This document shows positions 6,548-14,456 of a DNA stretch of 56,493 bases, in pieces. The DNA comes from Oscillospiraceae bacterium (GTDB taxonomy: Bacteria > Bacillota > Clostridia > Oscillospirales > Oscillospiraceae). Positions within the stretch are counted from its first letter, which is position 1. The number at the start of each line of letters is the position of its first letter. The notes under the pieces are model-generated. The model did no database searches, was not told the origin of the DNA, and saw only the letters and a program-made list of their open reading frames with translations. The translations under genes were made by a program, and so were the position numbers. The stretch spans positions 1 to 56,493 of the forward strand of contig SVLL01000004.1 in assembly GCA_015067935.1 (NCBI GenBank), given 5' to 3'.

Positions 6548-9109
6548 ATGAAATATCCCCTTTCTGAAAAACAGATTTTTCATTACCGCCCCAAGCCTTT
6601 TTTCTTCATCACCACAAGTGACGACGCAGACCTGACCTTGGAAAAAACCGAGGAAAGCCTGCGTCAGCTGAAAGCGTGCGGCTTTGGCGGATTTGTTCTG
6701 TTCAATAAGGCCTACACAGAAGAAAACTATCTGGGTCAGGGCTGGTTTTCTATGGTCCGCAATTTTGCCATTGCCGCCAAAAAGCTGAAGCTGGCAATGT
6801 GGATCAACGACGGTTTTGACTTCCCTCCCGGCAATGTGGCCGGCAAGGTGGAAAAAATTGCCCCGGAACTCAAGCAGCAGCGCGTCCGGATGAAGGACGG
6901 TCAGCTGTGTGTGGAAACGGTGGATTGGGGGTTCCCCGCCTTTGAGCATAAGCGTTCCGGTGAATTATTCGTGGAATTGGTGTACGAGGAGTACAAAAAG
7001 CAGGTGGGAGAATTTTTCGGCAACCCTATCGTGGGCTTTTTCTCCGATGCGGACAACCGCCGCATTTTCCCGGATGTGATGTACAGCAAGGATGCTCCGG
7101 CTTGGGATTACTTCCCTTGGACGGACGATTTTGCCGAGAGCTTTGCGGCCGCCTACGGCTATGACATCCTCCCCTATATGCAGCGCGTTCTGGACCGGGA
7201 AAACTGTCAGTATTCCCGGGATTACTGGGAACACGCCGGGCGGCTGTACCACCGCTGGTTTGAAAACAATCACGCGTGGCTGCAAAAGCATCATTTGCTC
7301 TACACCGGCCATACCAGCGATTCTTCCCCGTTTTTGTATCACCACGCCCCCCGTTCTTCCTGCTTCTCTGAGGGTCGCTTCTCCGATCTGGAGCGGCATT
7401 TCGATTATCCCGGCACGGATCAGGAAATGCTGGCCATCGACACCGGCAAGCATCTGCGCATTGAGAGTATGTATCAGCCCCACGCCATTTGGGGTCAGCC
7501 GCTTGCGGTGCGGATGACGGACTATTTTGATATGAAATGGGACACCCGGGCCAAGCAGGCGGCCTCCACTGCCTATATGTACGGCAAAAAGGGCGTAATG
7601 TGTGAAATGTTCGCCGCATCCAATTACGGCGTCAGCCCGGCGGAGCTGAAGCAGATCTCCACCTTCCAGCTTATGCAGGGCGTGACCTTCGTTGTCCCCC
7701 ACGCATGGCATTATCGCTTTAACGGGGATATCAAGTATTTTGCGCCCCCGGAATTTTCCGGACGGGGTATGATCGGCCGCAGCATTAAGCAGCTGAACGA
7801 CGAGCTTGCAGAGCTGACCTATATGATGGAAAAGGGCGAAGCGGTCTATCCCGTTGCGCTCCTTGATCCCACTGACAAGGTGTGGATGAACGATTTTGAG
7901 GAAGAAAAATTTTTCTCCGCCTTTGCCCAGCTGAACAGACTTCCCTACGGCTATGTGATCTGTGACGCAGAAAAGATTTTAAACGGCTCTGTGAAATTCC
8001 GGGCAGTAGTGGCAGCAGGCATCGAATTGGATGCCGCACAAGTTGCGAATTTTGCCAAAAAGGGTATTGCGGTTTTGGACGAAACCCGGCTGGACGAGCT
8101 GAAAGAGCTAATTGCCTGCGATGTATCCTACAACGGCACCGGCACGCCCCACTATATGCGCAAAATCATCGACGGCGAGGAATTCTGCTTTGTTGCCAAT
8201 GTGGAAAATGCCGAGCCCGTCACGGGCACGCTGTACGCCTACGGCAAGGAGAAGGAAATCTGCCTTTATCCCGGCGATGTGATCTACATTTCCCGAAATT
8301 ACGACAGCATCCCCGAAGTGGAAAAGGCCGGTGAATGGATGGCCCAACTGCCCCAAGAGCTGGAAGTTACCTTTGAACGGCCCAATCTGCTCCAGATGGA
8401 GTGGTTTGAAGGCGGCACTGCCAAGACCGAGGAAGGAAATTTGATTTTCCCCTTCGCCTGCGCTGACAGATTGCCCGGGCTGAAGCTGTACATTCCCAAA
8501 TGTGACATTCTCACCGGGGTTTCCGTAGACAAAAAGCCCCTTTCCGGCGCAGAAACAAAAGTCTATGACGACACCTATCTCGTCTACGACCTGCCTGCGC
8601 TGAAACCCGGTCAGCACCGCCTTGTGGTTGAAAAGAACGGCGTATTCCACGATTACGACCGGATCTTGCTGGAGGGCGAATTTGACGCAGATATTCAGGC
8701 AGGCACGCAGCCCCACAAGACCGTTTTGAATCTGTATAACCTGAAGGTTTCCATCCCGGAAAAAGCAGAAATCAAGCTGAGCAAGCGCAGAAGCACGCTC
8801 CTGACCAACAAATCCTGGGCTGGGCAGGGGCAGATTTTCTACTCCGGTGAGGTTTCCTACACTTGGAACATTTTGGCGGAGGACGGCACATACCGTCTGA
8901 TTCTGCCCCGGGTACGGGATGTGATCGCGCTGGAGGTAGACGGAAAAACCGTCCAGACCCTTTCCCGCCCGCCCTACGCTCTGCGTTTCTCCGTCGCGCA
9001 GGGTATCCATACGCTGAAATTGCGTGTTTCCAACTCTCTGGGCAACCAGATGGAATGCTACGCAGAAGAAAGCGGCATCCTAGCCGGCGGCTATGTTGAA
9101 AAAATCTGA
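6548..9109 (+). CDS. Large cytoplasmic glycoside hydrolase-like protein (GH106-related?)
   Basis: This 853-aa protein starts at the ATG at 6548, just after a GGGAGG site; an in-frame ATG 60 bases earlier lies within the promoter and is rejected. The N-terminal half looks like a TIM-barrel: RPKPFFFITTSD near the start, repeated aromatic and acidic strands, and the segment SFAAAYGYDILPYMQ, similar to the 'YGYD..PYLP' region of GH106 rhamnosidases and related uncharacterised families. The last 250 residues are beta-rich and resemble the GH2-type sugar-binding module common in such enzymes (GEFDADIQAG, GVSYTWNI-like strands). No signal peptide is visible, so it should act on imported oligosaccharides. 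Family placement is tentative and the catalytic residues are not identified. Confidence 0.6.
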   Translation: MKYPLSEKQIFHYRPKPFFFITTSDDADLTLEKTEESLRQLKACGFGGFVLFNKAYTEENYLGQGWFSMVRNFAIAAKKLKLAMWINDGFDFPPGNVAGKVEKIAPELKQQRVRMKDGQLCVETVDWGFPAFEHKRSGELFVELVYEEYKKQVGEFFGNPIVGFFSDADNRRIFPDVMYSKDAPAWDYFPWTDDFAESFAAAYGYDILPYMQRVLDRENCQYSRDYWEHAGRLYHRWFENNHAWLQKHHLLYTGHTSDSSPFLYHHAPRSSCFSEGRFSDLERHFDYPGTDQEMLAIDTGKHLRIESMYQPHAIWGQPLAVRMTDYFDMKWDTRAKQAASTAYMYGKKGVMCEMFAASNYGVSPAELKQISTFQLMQGVTFVVPHAWHYRFNGDIKYFAPPEFSGRGMIGRSIKQLNDELAELTYMMEKGEAVYPVALLDPTDKVWMNDFEEEKFFSAFAQLNRLPYGYVICDAEKILNGSVKFRAVVAAGIELDAAQVANFAKKGIAVLDETRLDELKELIACDVSYNGTGTPHYMRKIIDGEEFCFVANVENAEPVTGTLYAYGKEKEICLYPGDVIYISRNYDSIPEVEKAGEWMAQLPQELEVTFERPNLLQMEWFEGGTAKTEEGNLIFPFACADRLPGLKLYIPKCDILTGVSVDKKPLSGAETKVYDDTYLVYDLPALKPGQHRLVVEKNGVFHDYDRILLEGEFDADIQAGTQPHKTVLNLYNLKVSIPEKAEIKLSKRRSTLLTNKSWAGQGQIFYSGEVSYTWNILAEDGTYRLILPRVRDVIALEVDGKTVQTLSRPPYALRFSVAQGIHTLKLRVSNSLGNQMECYAEESGILAGGYVEKI

Positions 9110-9114
9110 CAAAC

Positions 9115-9147
9115 ACGGGAACGGCATTGCCGTTCCCGTTGCCTTTT
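9115..9147 (+). terminator. Rho-independent terminator
   Basis: ACGGGAACGGCA pairs with TGCCGTTCCCGT almost without a loop, followed by TGCCTTTT, 5 bases after the glycosidase-like gene. Confidence 0.7.
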
Positions 9148-9161
9148 CCCGTCAAGAAAAT

Positions 9162-9212
9162 TGTAAACAATTTTTACATTCCCTTGCCATCATTTTCTAT
9201 TTGTGTTATGAT
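9162..9212 (+). promoter_or_regulatory. Promoter and small inverted repeat ahead of the ABC exporter
   Basis: TTGCCA (9184-9189) and TATGAT (9207-9212) are 17 bases apart. Just upstream, TGTAAA-N5-TTTACA (9162-9178) forms a short inverted repeat that could be an operator. No regulator gene lies next to it. Confidence 0.5.
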
Positions 9213-9247
9213 GAAATGTAGCATTTTATCCCCAAGGAGGTATGGTA

Positions 9248-10993
9248 ATGATTCGACGCCTTGCCCGGTGTATCCGGGAATATAAATGGGCGGCCTTGCT
9301 CAGCCCCATCTGTATGGTCGGCGAGGTGACTATGGAGGTCATCATTCCGCTGGTGATGGCGGATCTGTATGACTACGGCGTATGTTTGCAGGATATGAAT
9401 GTGGTCATCACCCGTTCTATCCAGCTGGTGATGTGCGCGATTATGTCCCTGCTGTTCGGTGTGGCATCCGCCAATTTTGCCGCAAAAGCCGCCACCGGCT
9501 TTGCCAAAAATCTGCGCCACGATATGTTCTACCGGGTGCAGAAATTCAGTTTTTCCAACATTGACAAATTTTCCTCTTCTTCCATCGTGACCCGGCTGAC
9601 CTCCGATGTGGCGCAGCTGCAGATGGCATTTCAGATGGTGATCCGTATGACCATCCGCTGCACGATGATGCTGGTGCTGGCACTGACTATGGCCTTGCGG
9701 CTTTCCGCAAAGCTGAGCACCATCTATCTGCAGGTGATGCCTGTGCTGGTGATCGCGCTGGTATGCCTGACGCCCATTGTGTTCCGCATCTTCGACCGCA
9801 GCTTCCGGAAGCTGGATCGGATGAACAATGTGGTGCAGGAAAATATCCACGGCATCCGTGTAGTCAAATCCTTCGTCCGGGAAGAGAAGGAAAACGAGAA
9901 ATTTACCGATATTTCCGGCGAGTTGGCAAGAAATTTCTCCAAGGCAGAAAAAATTCTCGCCCTGAACTCCCCCATTATGATGGGCTGCGTGTATGCCTGT
10001 ATGCTGGGTATTTCCTGGCTGGGTGCCCAGATGGTGCAGCAATCCGGCAATGTGCCTGAATTGGGCCTGACCACCGGTCAGCTGTCCTCAATGTTCACCT
10101 ACACTACCCAGATTTTGATGGGTCTGATGAACCTTTCCATGGTCTTCGTGATGATGACCATGTCCCGCACCGCCCTGAAGCGTTGCAACGAAATTCTGAT
10201 GGAAGAGCCGGATCTGGAATCCCCTGCAAATGCCATTACGGAAGTTGCCGACGGCTCCATTGATTTTGAAAATGTGTCCTTCCGCTACAGCGCAACCGCC
10301 AAGCACCGGGCACTGAAGGAAGTGAATCTGCACATTCCCTCCGGTGCCACCGTGGGTATTCTGGGCGGTACCGGCTCCAGCAAATCCACCCTTGTGCAGC
10401 TGATTCCCCGGCTTTACGATGTGACCGAGGGCAGCCTGAAGGTTGGCGGTGTGGATGTACGGAAATACGACCTTGAAGTGCTCCGTGACAATGTGGCAAT
10501 GGTGCTGCAGAAGAATGTGCTGTTCTCCGGCTCTATCAAGGAGAATCTCCGCTGGGGCAATCCCGAAGCAACGGACGAGGAACTGGAGCATGCCTGCCGT
10601 CTGGCCTGCGCTCACGATTTCATTGCGTCCTTCCCCGATAAATATGACACCCATATCGAACAGGGCGGCACCAATGTGTCCGGCGGACAGAAGCAGCGGC
10701 TTTGCATCGCCCGGGCTCTGCTGAAAAAGCCCAAGATCCTGATTCTGGACGACTCCACCTCCGCGGTGGACACCCGCACCGATGCCCTCATCCGGGAGGC
10801 CTTTGCCGAGCATATCCCCGGCACCACCAAGCTGATTATTGCCCAGCGTATTGCCTCTGTGCAGGATGCGGATATGATTATCGTGCTGGACAACGGTCAG
10901 GTTGTCGCCCAAGGCAATCACGACGAGCTTCTGGCTTCCTGTGAAATCTATCAGGAAGTCTACCGTTCTCAGAAGAAAGGAGGAGAAGAATAA
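9248..10993 (+). CDS. ABC exporter half-transporter, degenerate-site subunit
   Basis: This 581-aa protein has six membrane helices followed by an ATP-binding domain, the layout of type IV (MsbA/BmrA-like) exporters. The ATG at 9248 is chosen because the AAGGAGG site ends at 9240; an ATG at 9242 would be only one base away. Walker A is GGTGSSKST, the signature is VSGGQ. The Walker B end is LDDSTSAVD, with Asp in place of the catalytic Glu, and the switch motif is AQRI, with Gln in place of His. These changes mark the degenerate half of a heterodimeric exporter. Its stop overlaps the partner's start (TAATG). The cargo (drug, peptide or lipid) is unknown. Confidence 0.93.
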   Translation: MIRRLARCIREYKWAALLSPICMVGEVTMEVIIPLVMADLYDYGVCLQDMNVVITRSIQLVMCAIMSLLFGVASANFAAKAATGFAKNLRHDMFYRVQKFSFSNIDKFSSSSIVTRLTSDVAQLQMAFQMVIRMTIRCTMMLVLALTMALRLSAKLSTIYLQVMPVLVIALVCLTPIVFRIFDRSFRKLDRMNNVVQENIHGIRVVKSFVREEKENEKFTDISGELARNFSKAEKILALNSPIMMGCVYACMLGISWLGAQMVQQSGNVPELGLTTGQLSSMFTYTTQILMGLMNLSMVFVMMTMSRTALKRCNEILMEEPDLESPANAITEVADGSIDFENVSFRYSATAKHRALKEVNLHIPSGATVGILGGTGSSKSTLVQLIPRLYDVTEGSLKVGGVDVRKYDLEVLRDNVAMVLQKNVLFSGSIKENLRWGNPEATDEELEHACRLACAHDFIASFPDKYDTHIEQGGTNVSGGQKQRLCIARALLKKPKILILDDSTSAVDTRTDALIREAFAEHIPGTTKLIIAQRIASVQDADMIIVLDNGQVVAQGNHDELLASCEIYQEVYRSQKKGGEE

Positions 10994-12897
10994 TGCCTCC
11001 TGTAAGACTGCGCGGCGATGGCCGCAAAGCAAAAGACCCCAAAAAGACTTTGGGACGCCTCCTCAAATATCTTTTAAAGTATAAGGTACGGATCTTTGCC
11101 GTTCTGCTATGCATCCTCGCCGCCGCTCTGGTGCAAAGCCGCAGTGCCACTATGCTGGGTAATCTGGTGGATGACTACATCGATCCGATGCTGAAGACCG
11201 GGCAGTGGGATTTTGATGCCATTGGCTCCTTTCTGCTATATATGGCGGGCATTTTTGTGGTAGGTATGCTTGCCAATTTCTTGCAAAGTTTCCTGATGGT
11301 GAGCGTGACCCAGGGCATCCAGAAGACCATCCGGGATGATATGTTCCGCAAGATGCAGACTCTCCCCATCCGCTATTTCGATGCCAACACCGCAGGCGAT
11401 ATTATGTCCCGTTACACCGGTGACATTGACACTCTGCGGCAGATGATCTCCCAGTCCATTCCCCAAGCCGTTTCCGCTGTGGTGACGCTGGTGGTCATCT
11501 TTATTACGATGCTGACCGAATCCTGGATCCTCACCATCGTCACCCTGCTCACTGTAATGATGGTGGTGTTCTCCACCAAGTATCTGGCAGGCAAATCCGC
11601 CAATTATTTCATCAATCAGCAAAAATCTCTGGGTGCTGTCAACGGCTATATTGAGGAAATGATCACCGGTCAGAAGGTGGTCAAGGTATTCAACCACGAG
11701 GAAGTCTGCAAGGAAGAATTTGACAAGCTGAACTCCGAGCTGCAGCAAAATGCCTACTCTGCCGGTAAGTTCACCAATATGATGGGCCCCATCAACAACA
11801 ATCTGGGCTATCTGCAGTATGCCATTCTGGCAATTGTGGGCGGCATTCTGTGTATCATCTCTACAGAGGATATGACACTGCTGACGCTGGGCAGCCTGAT
11901 GGCCTTTATGACCTTGTCCCGGAACTTCAATATGCCCATCAACAACATCTCCCAGCAGATGAACGCCATCGTGATGGCTCTGGCAGGTGCGGAGCGTATT
12001 TTCGACCTGATGGATCAGGAGCCCGAGGTGGATGACGGCTATGTGACCCTCGTCAACGCCAAATTCGACGAAAACGGCAACATCACCGAATGCCCCGAGC
12101 ATACCGGTCACTGGGCCTGGAAGCACTTCCACAAGGCCGACGGCACCACCACCTTCGTGGAGCTGAAGGGCGACATTGTGATGGAGGAAGTGGACTTCGG
12201 CTATGTGCCGGAAAAGACGGTGCTCCACGATGTGACACTGTATGCCCATCCCGGTCAGAAAATCGCCTTTGTGGGCGCGACCGGTGCCGGTAAGACCACC
12301 ATCACCAACCTGATCAACCGGTTCTATGACATTGCCGACGGCAAGATCCGCTATGACGGCATCAACATCAACAAGATCAAAAAGGCCGACCTGCGGCGCA
12401 GCTTGGGTGTTGTTCTGCAGGAGACCAATCTGTTCACCGGCACGGTGATGGATAATATCCGCTACGGCAATCTGGACGCCACCGATGAAGAATGCATTCA
12501 GGCTGCAAAGCTGGCAAATGCCCACGATTTCATCACAAGACTTCCCAACGGCTACGACACGGAGCTGACCGGCAACGGTGCAAACCTTTCTCAGGGTCAG
12601 CGGCAGCTGATTGCCATTGCCCGGGCGGCAGTGGCCGATCCCCCGGTGATGATTCTGGACGAGGCCACCTCCTCCATCGATACCCGTACCGAGGCACTGG
12701 TGCAAAAGGGTATGGATGCCCTGATGCAGGGCAGAACCACCTTTGTCATTGCCCACCGGCTGTCCACCGTTCAGAATTCCGATTGCATTATGGTGCTGGA
12801 CCACGGCCGCATCATCGAGCGCGGCACCCACGAAGACCTGATTGCCCTGAAGGGCACATACTATCAGCTCTACACCGGTGCATTTGAATTGGAATAA
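10993..12897 (+). CDS. ABC exporter half-transporter, catalytic subunit
   Basis: This 634-aa partner of the preceding gene has a full-length membrane domain and a canonical ATPase: Walker A GATGAGKTT, Walker B ILDEATSSID with the catalytic Glu, and the switch His in IAHRLSTV. Its signature motif is LSQGQ, which faces the degenerate site of the partner. Between the two domains is an insert of roughly 45 residues (around residues 350-395, with HTGHWAWKHFHKADGTT) seen in this Firmicute subgroup. It overlaps the upstream gene by one base, and its SD (AAAGGAGG) lies in that gene's last codons. The pair should form one exporter with a single fully active ATP site. Confidence 0.93.
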   Translation: MPPVRLRGDGRKAKDPKKTLGRLLKYLLKYKVRIFAVLLCILAAALVQSRSATMLGNLVDDYIDPMLKTGQWDFDAIGSFLLYMAGIFVVGMLANFLQSFLMVSVTQGIQKTIRDDMFRKMQTLPIRYFDANTAGDIMSRYTGDIDTLRQMISQSIPQAVSAVVTLVVIFITMLTESWILTIVTLLTVMMVVFSTKYLAGKSANYFINQQKSLGAVNGYIEEMITGQKVVKVFNHEEVCKEEFDKLNSELQQNAYSAGKFTNMMGPINNNLGYLQYAILAIVGGILCIISTEDMTLLTLGSLMAFMTLSRNFNMPINNISQQMNAIVMALAGAERIFDLMDQEPEVDDGYVTLVNAKFDENGNITECPEHTGHWAWKHFHKADGTTTFVELKGDIVMEEVDFGYVPEKTVLHDVTLYAHPGQKIAFVGATGAGKTTITNLINRFYDIADGKIRYDGININKIKKADLRRSLGVVLQETNLFTGTVMDNIRYGNLDATDEECIQAAKLANAHDFITRLPNGYDTELTGNGANLSQGQRQLIAIARAAVADPPVMILDEATSSIDTRTEALVQKGMDALMQGRTTFVIAHRLSTVQNSDCIMVLDHGRIIERGTHEDLIALKGTYYQLYTGAFELE

Positions 12898-12900
12898 GCA

Positions 12901-12931
12901 AAAATGCCGCATCAGCCGATGCGGCATTTTA
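12901..12931 (+). terminator. Rho-independent terminator after the ABC exporter
   Basis: A perfect 13-bp stem AAAATGCCGCATC/GATGCGGCATTTT with loop AGCC lies 3 bases after the stop. With A and T runs on both sides it can act in both directions. Confidence 0.85.
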
Positions 12932-12933
12932 AT

Positions 12934-13100
12934 ACCTTCCCCCGGGGGGAAGGTGCCGAGCGTGCGCGAGGCGGAAGAGGAATGCGGGCGGCAATCTTGG
13001 ACCATTACCACAGTACAGGCCTATTCCTATGTCGGTTCTACCGCCATTCCTCTCCCGTCTTTTGCTGCGCAAAATCCACCCTCCCCCCGGGGGAGGGGTT
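12934..13100 (+). repeat. CCCCCGGGGG-ended intergenic repeat, copy 1
   Basis: The element runs from CCTTCCCCCGGGGGGAAGG to CCCTCCCCCCGGGGGAGGG with a core that includes GAGGAATGCGGGCGGCAATC, TAGGCCTATTCCTATGTCGG-like sequence (here CAGGCCTATT) and ACCGCCATTCCTCTCC. The GAGGAATG and CATTCCTC stretches are inverted with respect to each other. Together with the TGTCATTGC element at 13151 it fills most of the 384-base gap 12898-13281; nothing else is seen there apart from a short CGATTTATGAACCGCCCCTG remnant. Confidence 0.8.
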
Positions 13101-13150
13101 GCGGGCGATTTATGAACCGCCCCTGCGATAAAGGATAACGCACACGCTTA

Positions 13151-13270
13151 TGTCATTGCGAGGGAGCGGAGCGACCGTGGCAATCTCCTGCTTCCATCCA
13201 CCGATACGCTGTGCAGTAACAAACATCCCACCGGGAGATTCCCGCGGGCCTAAAGGCCCTCGGAATGACA
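13151..13270. repeat. TGTCATTGC-ended intergenic repeat, copy 2
   Basis: This copy begins TGTCATTGCGAGGGAGC and ends CCCTCGGAATGACA. It shares CGTGGCAATCTCCTG, CACCGATACGCTGTGCA and ACCGGGAGATTCCCGCGG with the copy at 172-292, and has the same size within 1 base. Confidence 0.85.
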
Positions 13271-13281
13271 AACCCGGAAGG

Positions 13282-13515
13282 TTAATGCAAATTCCCAGAC
13301 AAGCCGATTTGATAAGCGGCAAATACCAACGCCTCATCCATCTCCTCGCAGGCGGAAATATACCGTTCCAGCACCTCCCGTTGCTCTGCTGACAGCGATT
13401 CCAAGAGGGCTGTGTAGTCCTCTTCAACCGTTTTCAATTCCTGCAAGGCTTTCTGGTATTCCACATTCTGCTCTGCACTGAGCATCAATCTGCGCCATAG
13501 TTCCTCTCTGTCCAT
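13282..13515 (-). CDS. Small helical hypothetical protein
   Basis: A 77-aa acidic protein with a clear AGGAGG site 8 bases upstream of its ATG. The whole chain is predicted helical, with heptad-like Leu/Glu spacing (KALQELKTVEEDYTALLESL) and a C-terminal CEEMDEALVFAAYQIGL segment. It resembles the general style of small DUF6809-like proteins of gut Clostridia, but I cannot assign a family. The TGTCATTGC repeat ends only 11 bases past its stop. The good ribosome binding site and biased composition argue for a real gene; function is unknown. Confidence 0.65.
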   Translation of the reverse strand: MDREELWRRLMLSAEQNVEYQKALQELKTVEEDYTALLESLSAEQREVLERYISACEEMDEALVFAAYQIGLSGNLH

Positions 13516-13624
13516 TTGTTTTACCTCCTAAAAAATTGTAGATATATAGTATAGCCAAATTAAACAAAATGGGGAAAAATAGACATAGAATGAACACACA
13601 ATGTATCTACAAGTGGTGTGCTTT

Positions 13625-13825
13625 ATGGCTGTCAAAAGTGTGTCTATTCGAATTGAAGAGGAAATGCTCCAGAAAATCGCCTATGTTGCCGATTACGAAG
13701 GTCGGAGTGTGAATAGCCACATTCTGGTTTTGGTACGGGAAAGCATTCGCAAATTTGAAGATGCTAACGGTGCAATCGCGCAGGAAGTACCCTCTGCGGA
13801 AAATGTAAAACCCGGCAAAAAATAA
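13625..13825 (+). CDS. Ribbon-helix-helix (Arc/CopG-like) small protein
   Basis: A 66-aa protein from the ATG at 13625 (an in-frame ATG 24 bases earlier has no better binding site). The start MAVKSVSIRIEEEMLQKI has the beta-strand then helix pattern of ribbon-helix-helix DNA-binding proteins, followed by a second helix GRSVNSHILVLVRESIRKFE. This architecture is typical of Arc-type repressors and antitoxins that bind DNA as dimers. No toxin gene is adjacent: the neighbour is the divergent 77-aa gene. A terminator follows 6 bases after the stop. The DNA-binding call is fair; the role is unknown. Confidence 0.65.
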   Translation: MAVKSVSIRIEEEMLQKIAYVADYEGRSVNSHILVLVRESIRKFEDANGAIAQEVPSAENVKPGKK

Positions 13826-13831
13826 ATAACA

Positions 13832-13858
13832 GCCGCACCCCAAGGTGCGGCATTTTTA
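13832..13858 (+). terminator. Rho-independent terminator
   Basis: The stem GCCGCACC/GGTGCGGC with a CCAA loop is followed by ATTTTTAT, just after the RHH gene. Confidence 0.85.
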
Positions 13859-14018
13859 TACCTTCCCCCGGGGGGAAGGTGCCGAGCGCGAGCGAGGCGG
13901 AAGAGGAATGCGGGCGGCAATCTTGGACCATTACCACAGTATAGGCCTATTCCTATGTCGGTTCTACCGCCGTTCCTCTCCTGCCCCTTTCAGGGGCACC
14001 CTCCCCCCGGGGGTGGGT
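13859..14018 (+). repeat. CCCCCGGGGG-ended intergenic repeat, copy 2
   Basis: The copy runs from CCTTCCCCCGGGGGGAAGG to CCCTCCCCCCGGGGGTGGG and is nearly identical over its core to the element at 12934-13100. Its 3' part has CCTGCCCCTTTCAGGGGCA, a small stem not kept in copy 1. Confidence 0.85.
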
Positions 14019-14023
14019 ACATA

Positions 14024-14059
14024 AATCCCCTCGCAGTGCAGATGCACAACGAGGGGATT
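14024..14059 (-). terminator. Probable terminator of the nucleoside operon
   Basis: AATCCCCTCG and CGAGGGGATT form a stem with an inner TGTGCA/TGCAC pairing, placed 5 bases after the cdd stop on the minus strand. The T-run is short (TTTAT), so efficiency is uncertain. Confidence 0.55.
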
Positions 14060-14063
14060 ATCA

Positions 14064-14456
14064 TTACAGAGAGAAGCTATCCGGCAGAAGCTGGGCGAGG
14101 GTGCGTTCCTCGTAACCGCCCGGGGTAATCATATAGATTTTAAAATCCACTGGGCAAAATTCCCGCATCACCTGACGGCACACGCCGCAGGGAGGGAACA
14201 AGCCGGCAATCACGCCGTCCTTGCCACCGCAAATGGCAATAGCGGAAAATTCCCGCTTGCCGTCGTAAATGGCTTTGAAAAAGGCGGTGCGCTCGGCACA
14301 GTTGGTGGGGCTGTATGCGGAATTTTCGATGTTGCAGCCCTGATACACACTGCCATCCGCACACAGAAGTGCCGCACCGACCTTGTAGCCGGAATAGGGG
14401 GCGTAGGCGTGAGTCATAGCCTCTTTTGCCAATTCGCAAAGCTTTTCAGGTGTCAT
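14064..14456 (-). CDS. cdd: Cytidine deaminase
   Basis: This 130-aa enzyme converts cytidine and deoxycytidine to uridine forms. The zinc site is plain: CAERTAFF supplies one Cys and the catalytic Glu, and PCGVC supplies two more Cys. The N-terminal segment YAPYSGYKVGAALL and GCNIENSAYSPTNCAE match the tetrameric small cytidine deaminases. Length is normal. Its ATG overlaps the deoB stop (ATGA), making it the last gene of the salvage operon and translationally coupled to deoB. Confidence 0.96.
   Translation of the reverse strand: MTPEKLCELAKEAMTHAYAPYSGYKVGAALLCADGSVYQGCNIENSAYSPTNCAERTAFFKAIYDGKREFSAIAICGGKDGVIAGLFPPCGVCRQVMREFCPVDFKIYMITPGGYEERTLAQLLPDSFSL

Noticed and set aside
13625..13825. 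Antitoxin of a toxin-antitoxin pair
   Set aside because: The protein is RHH-like, but it is followed by a terminator and no toxin-like gene lies next to it.
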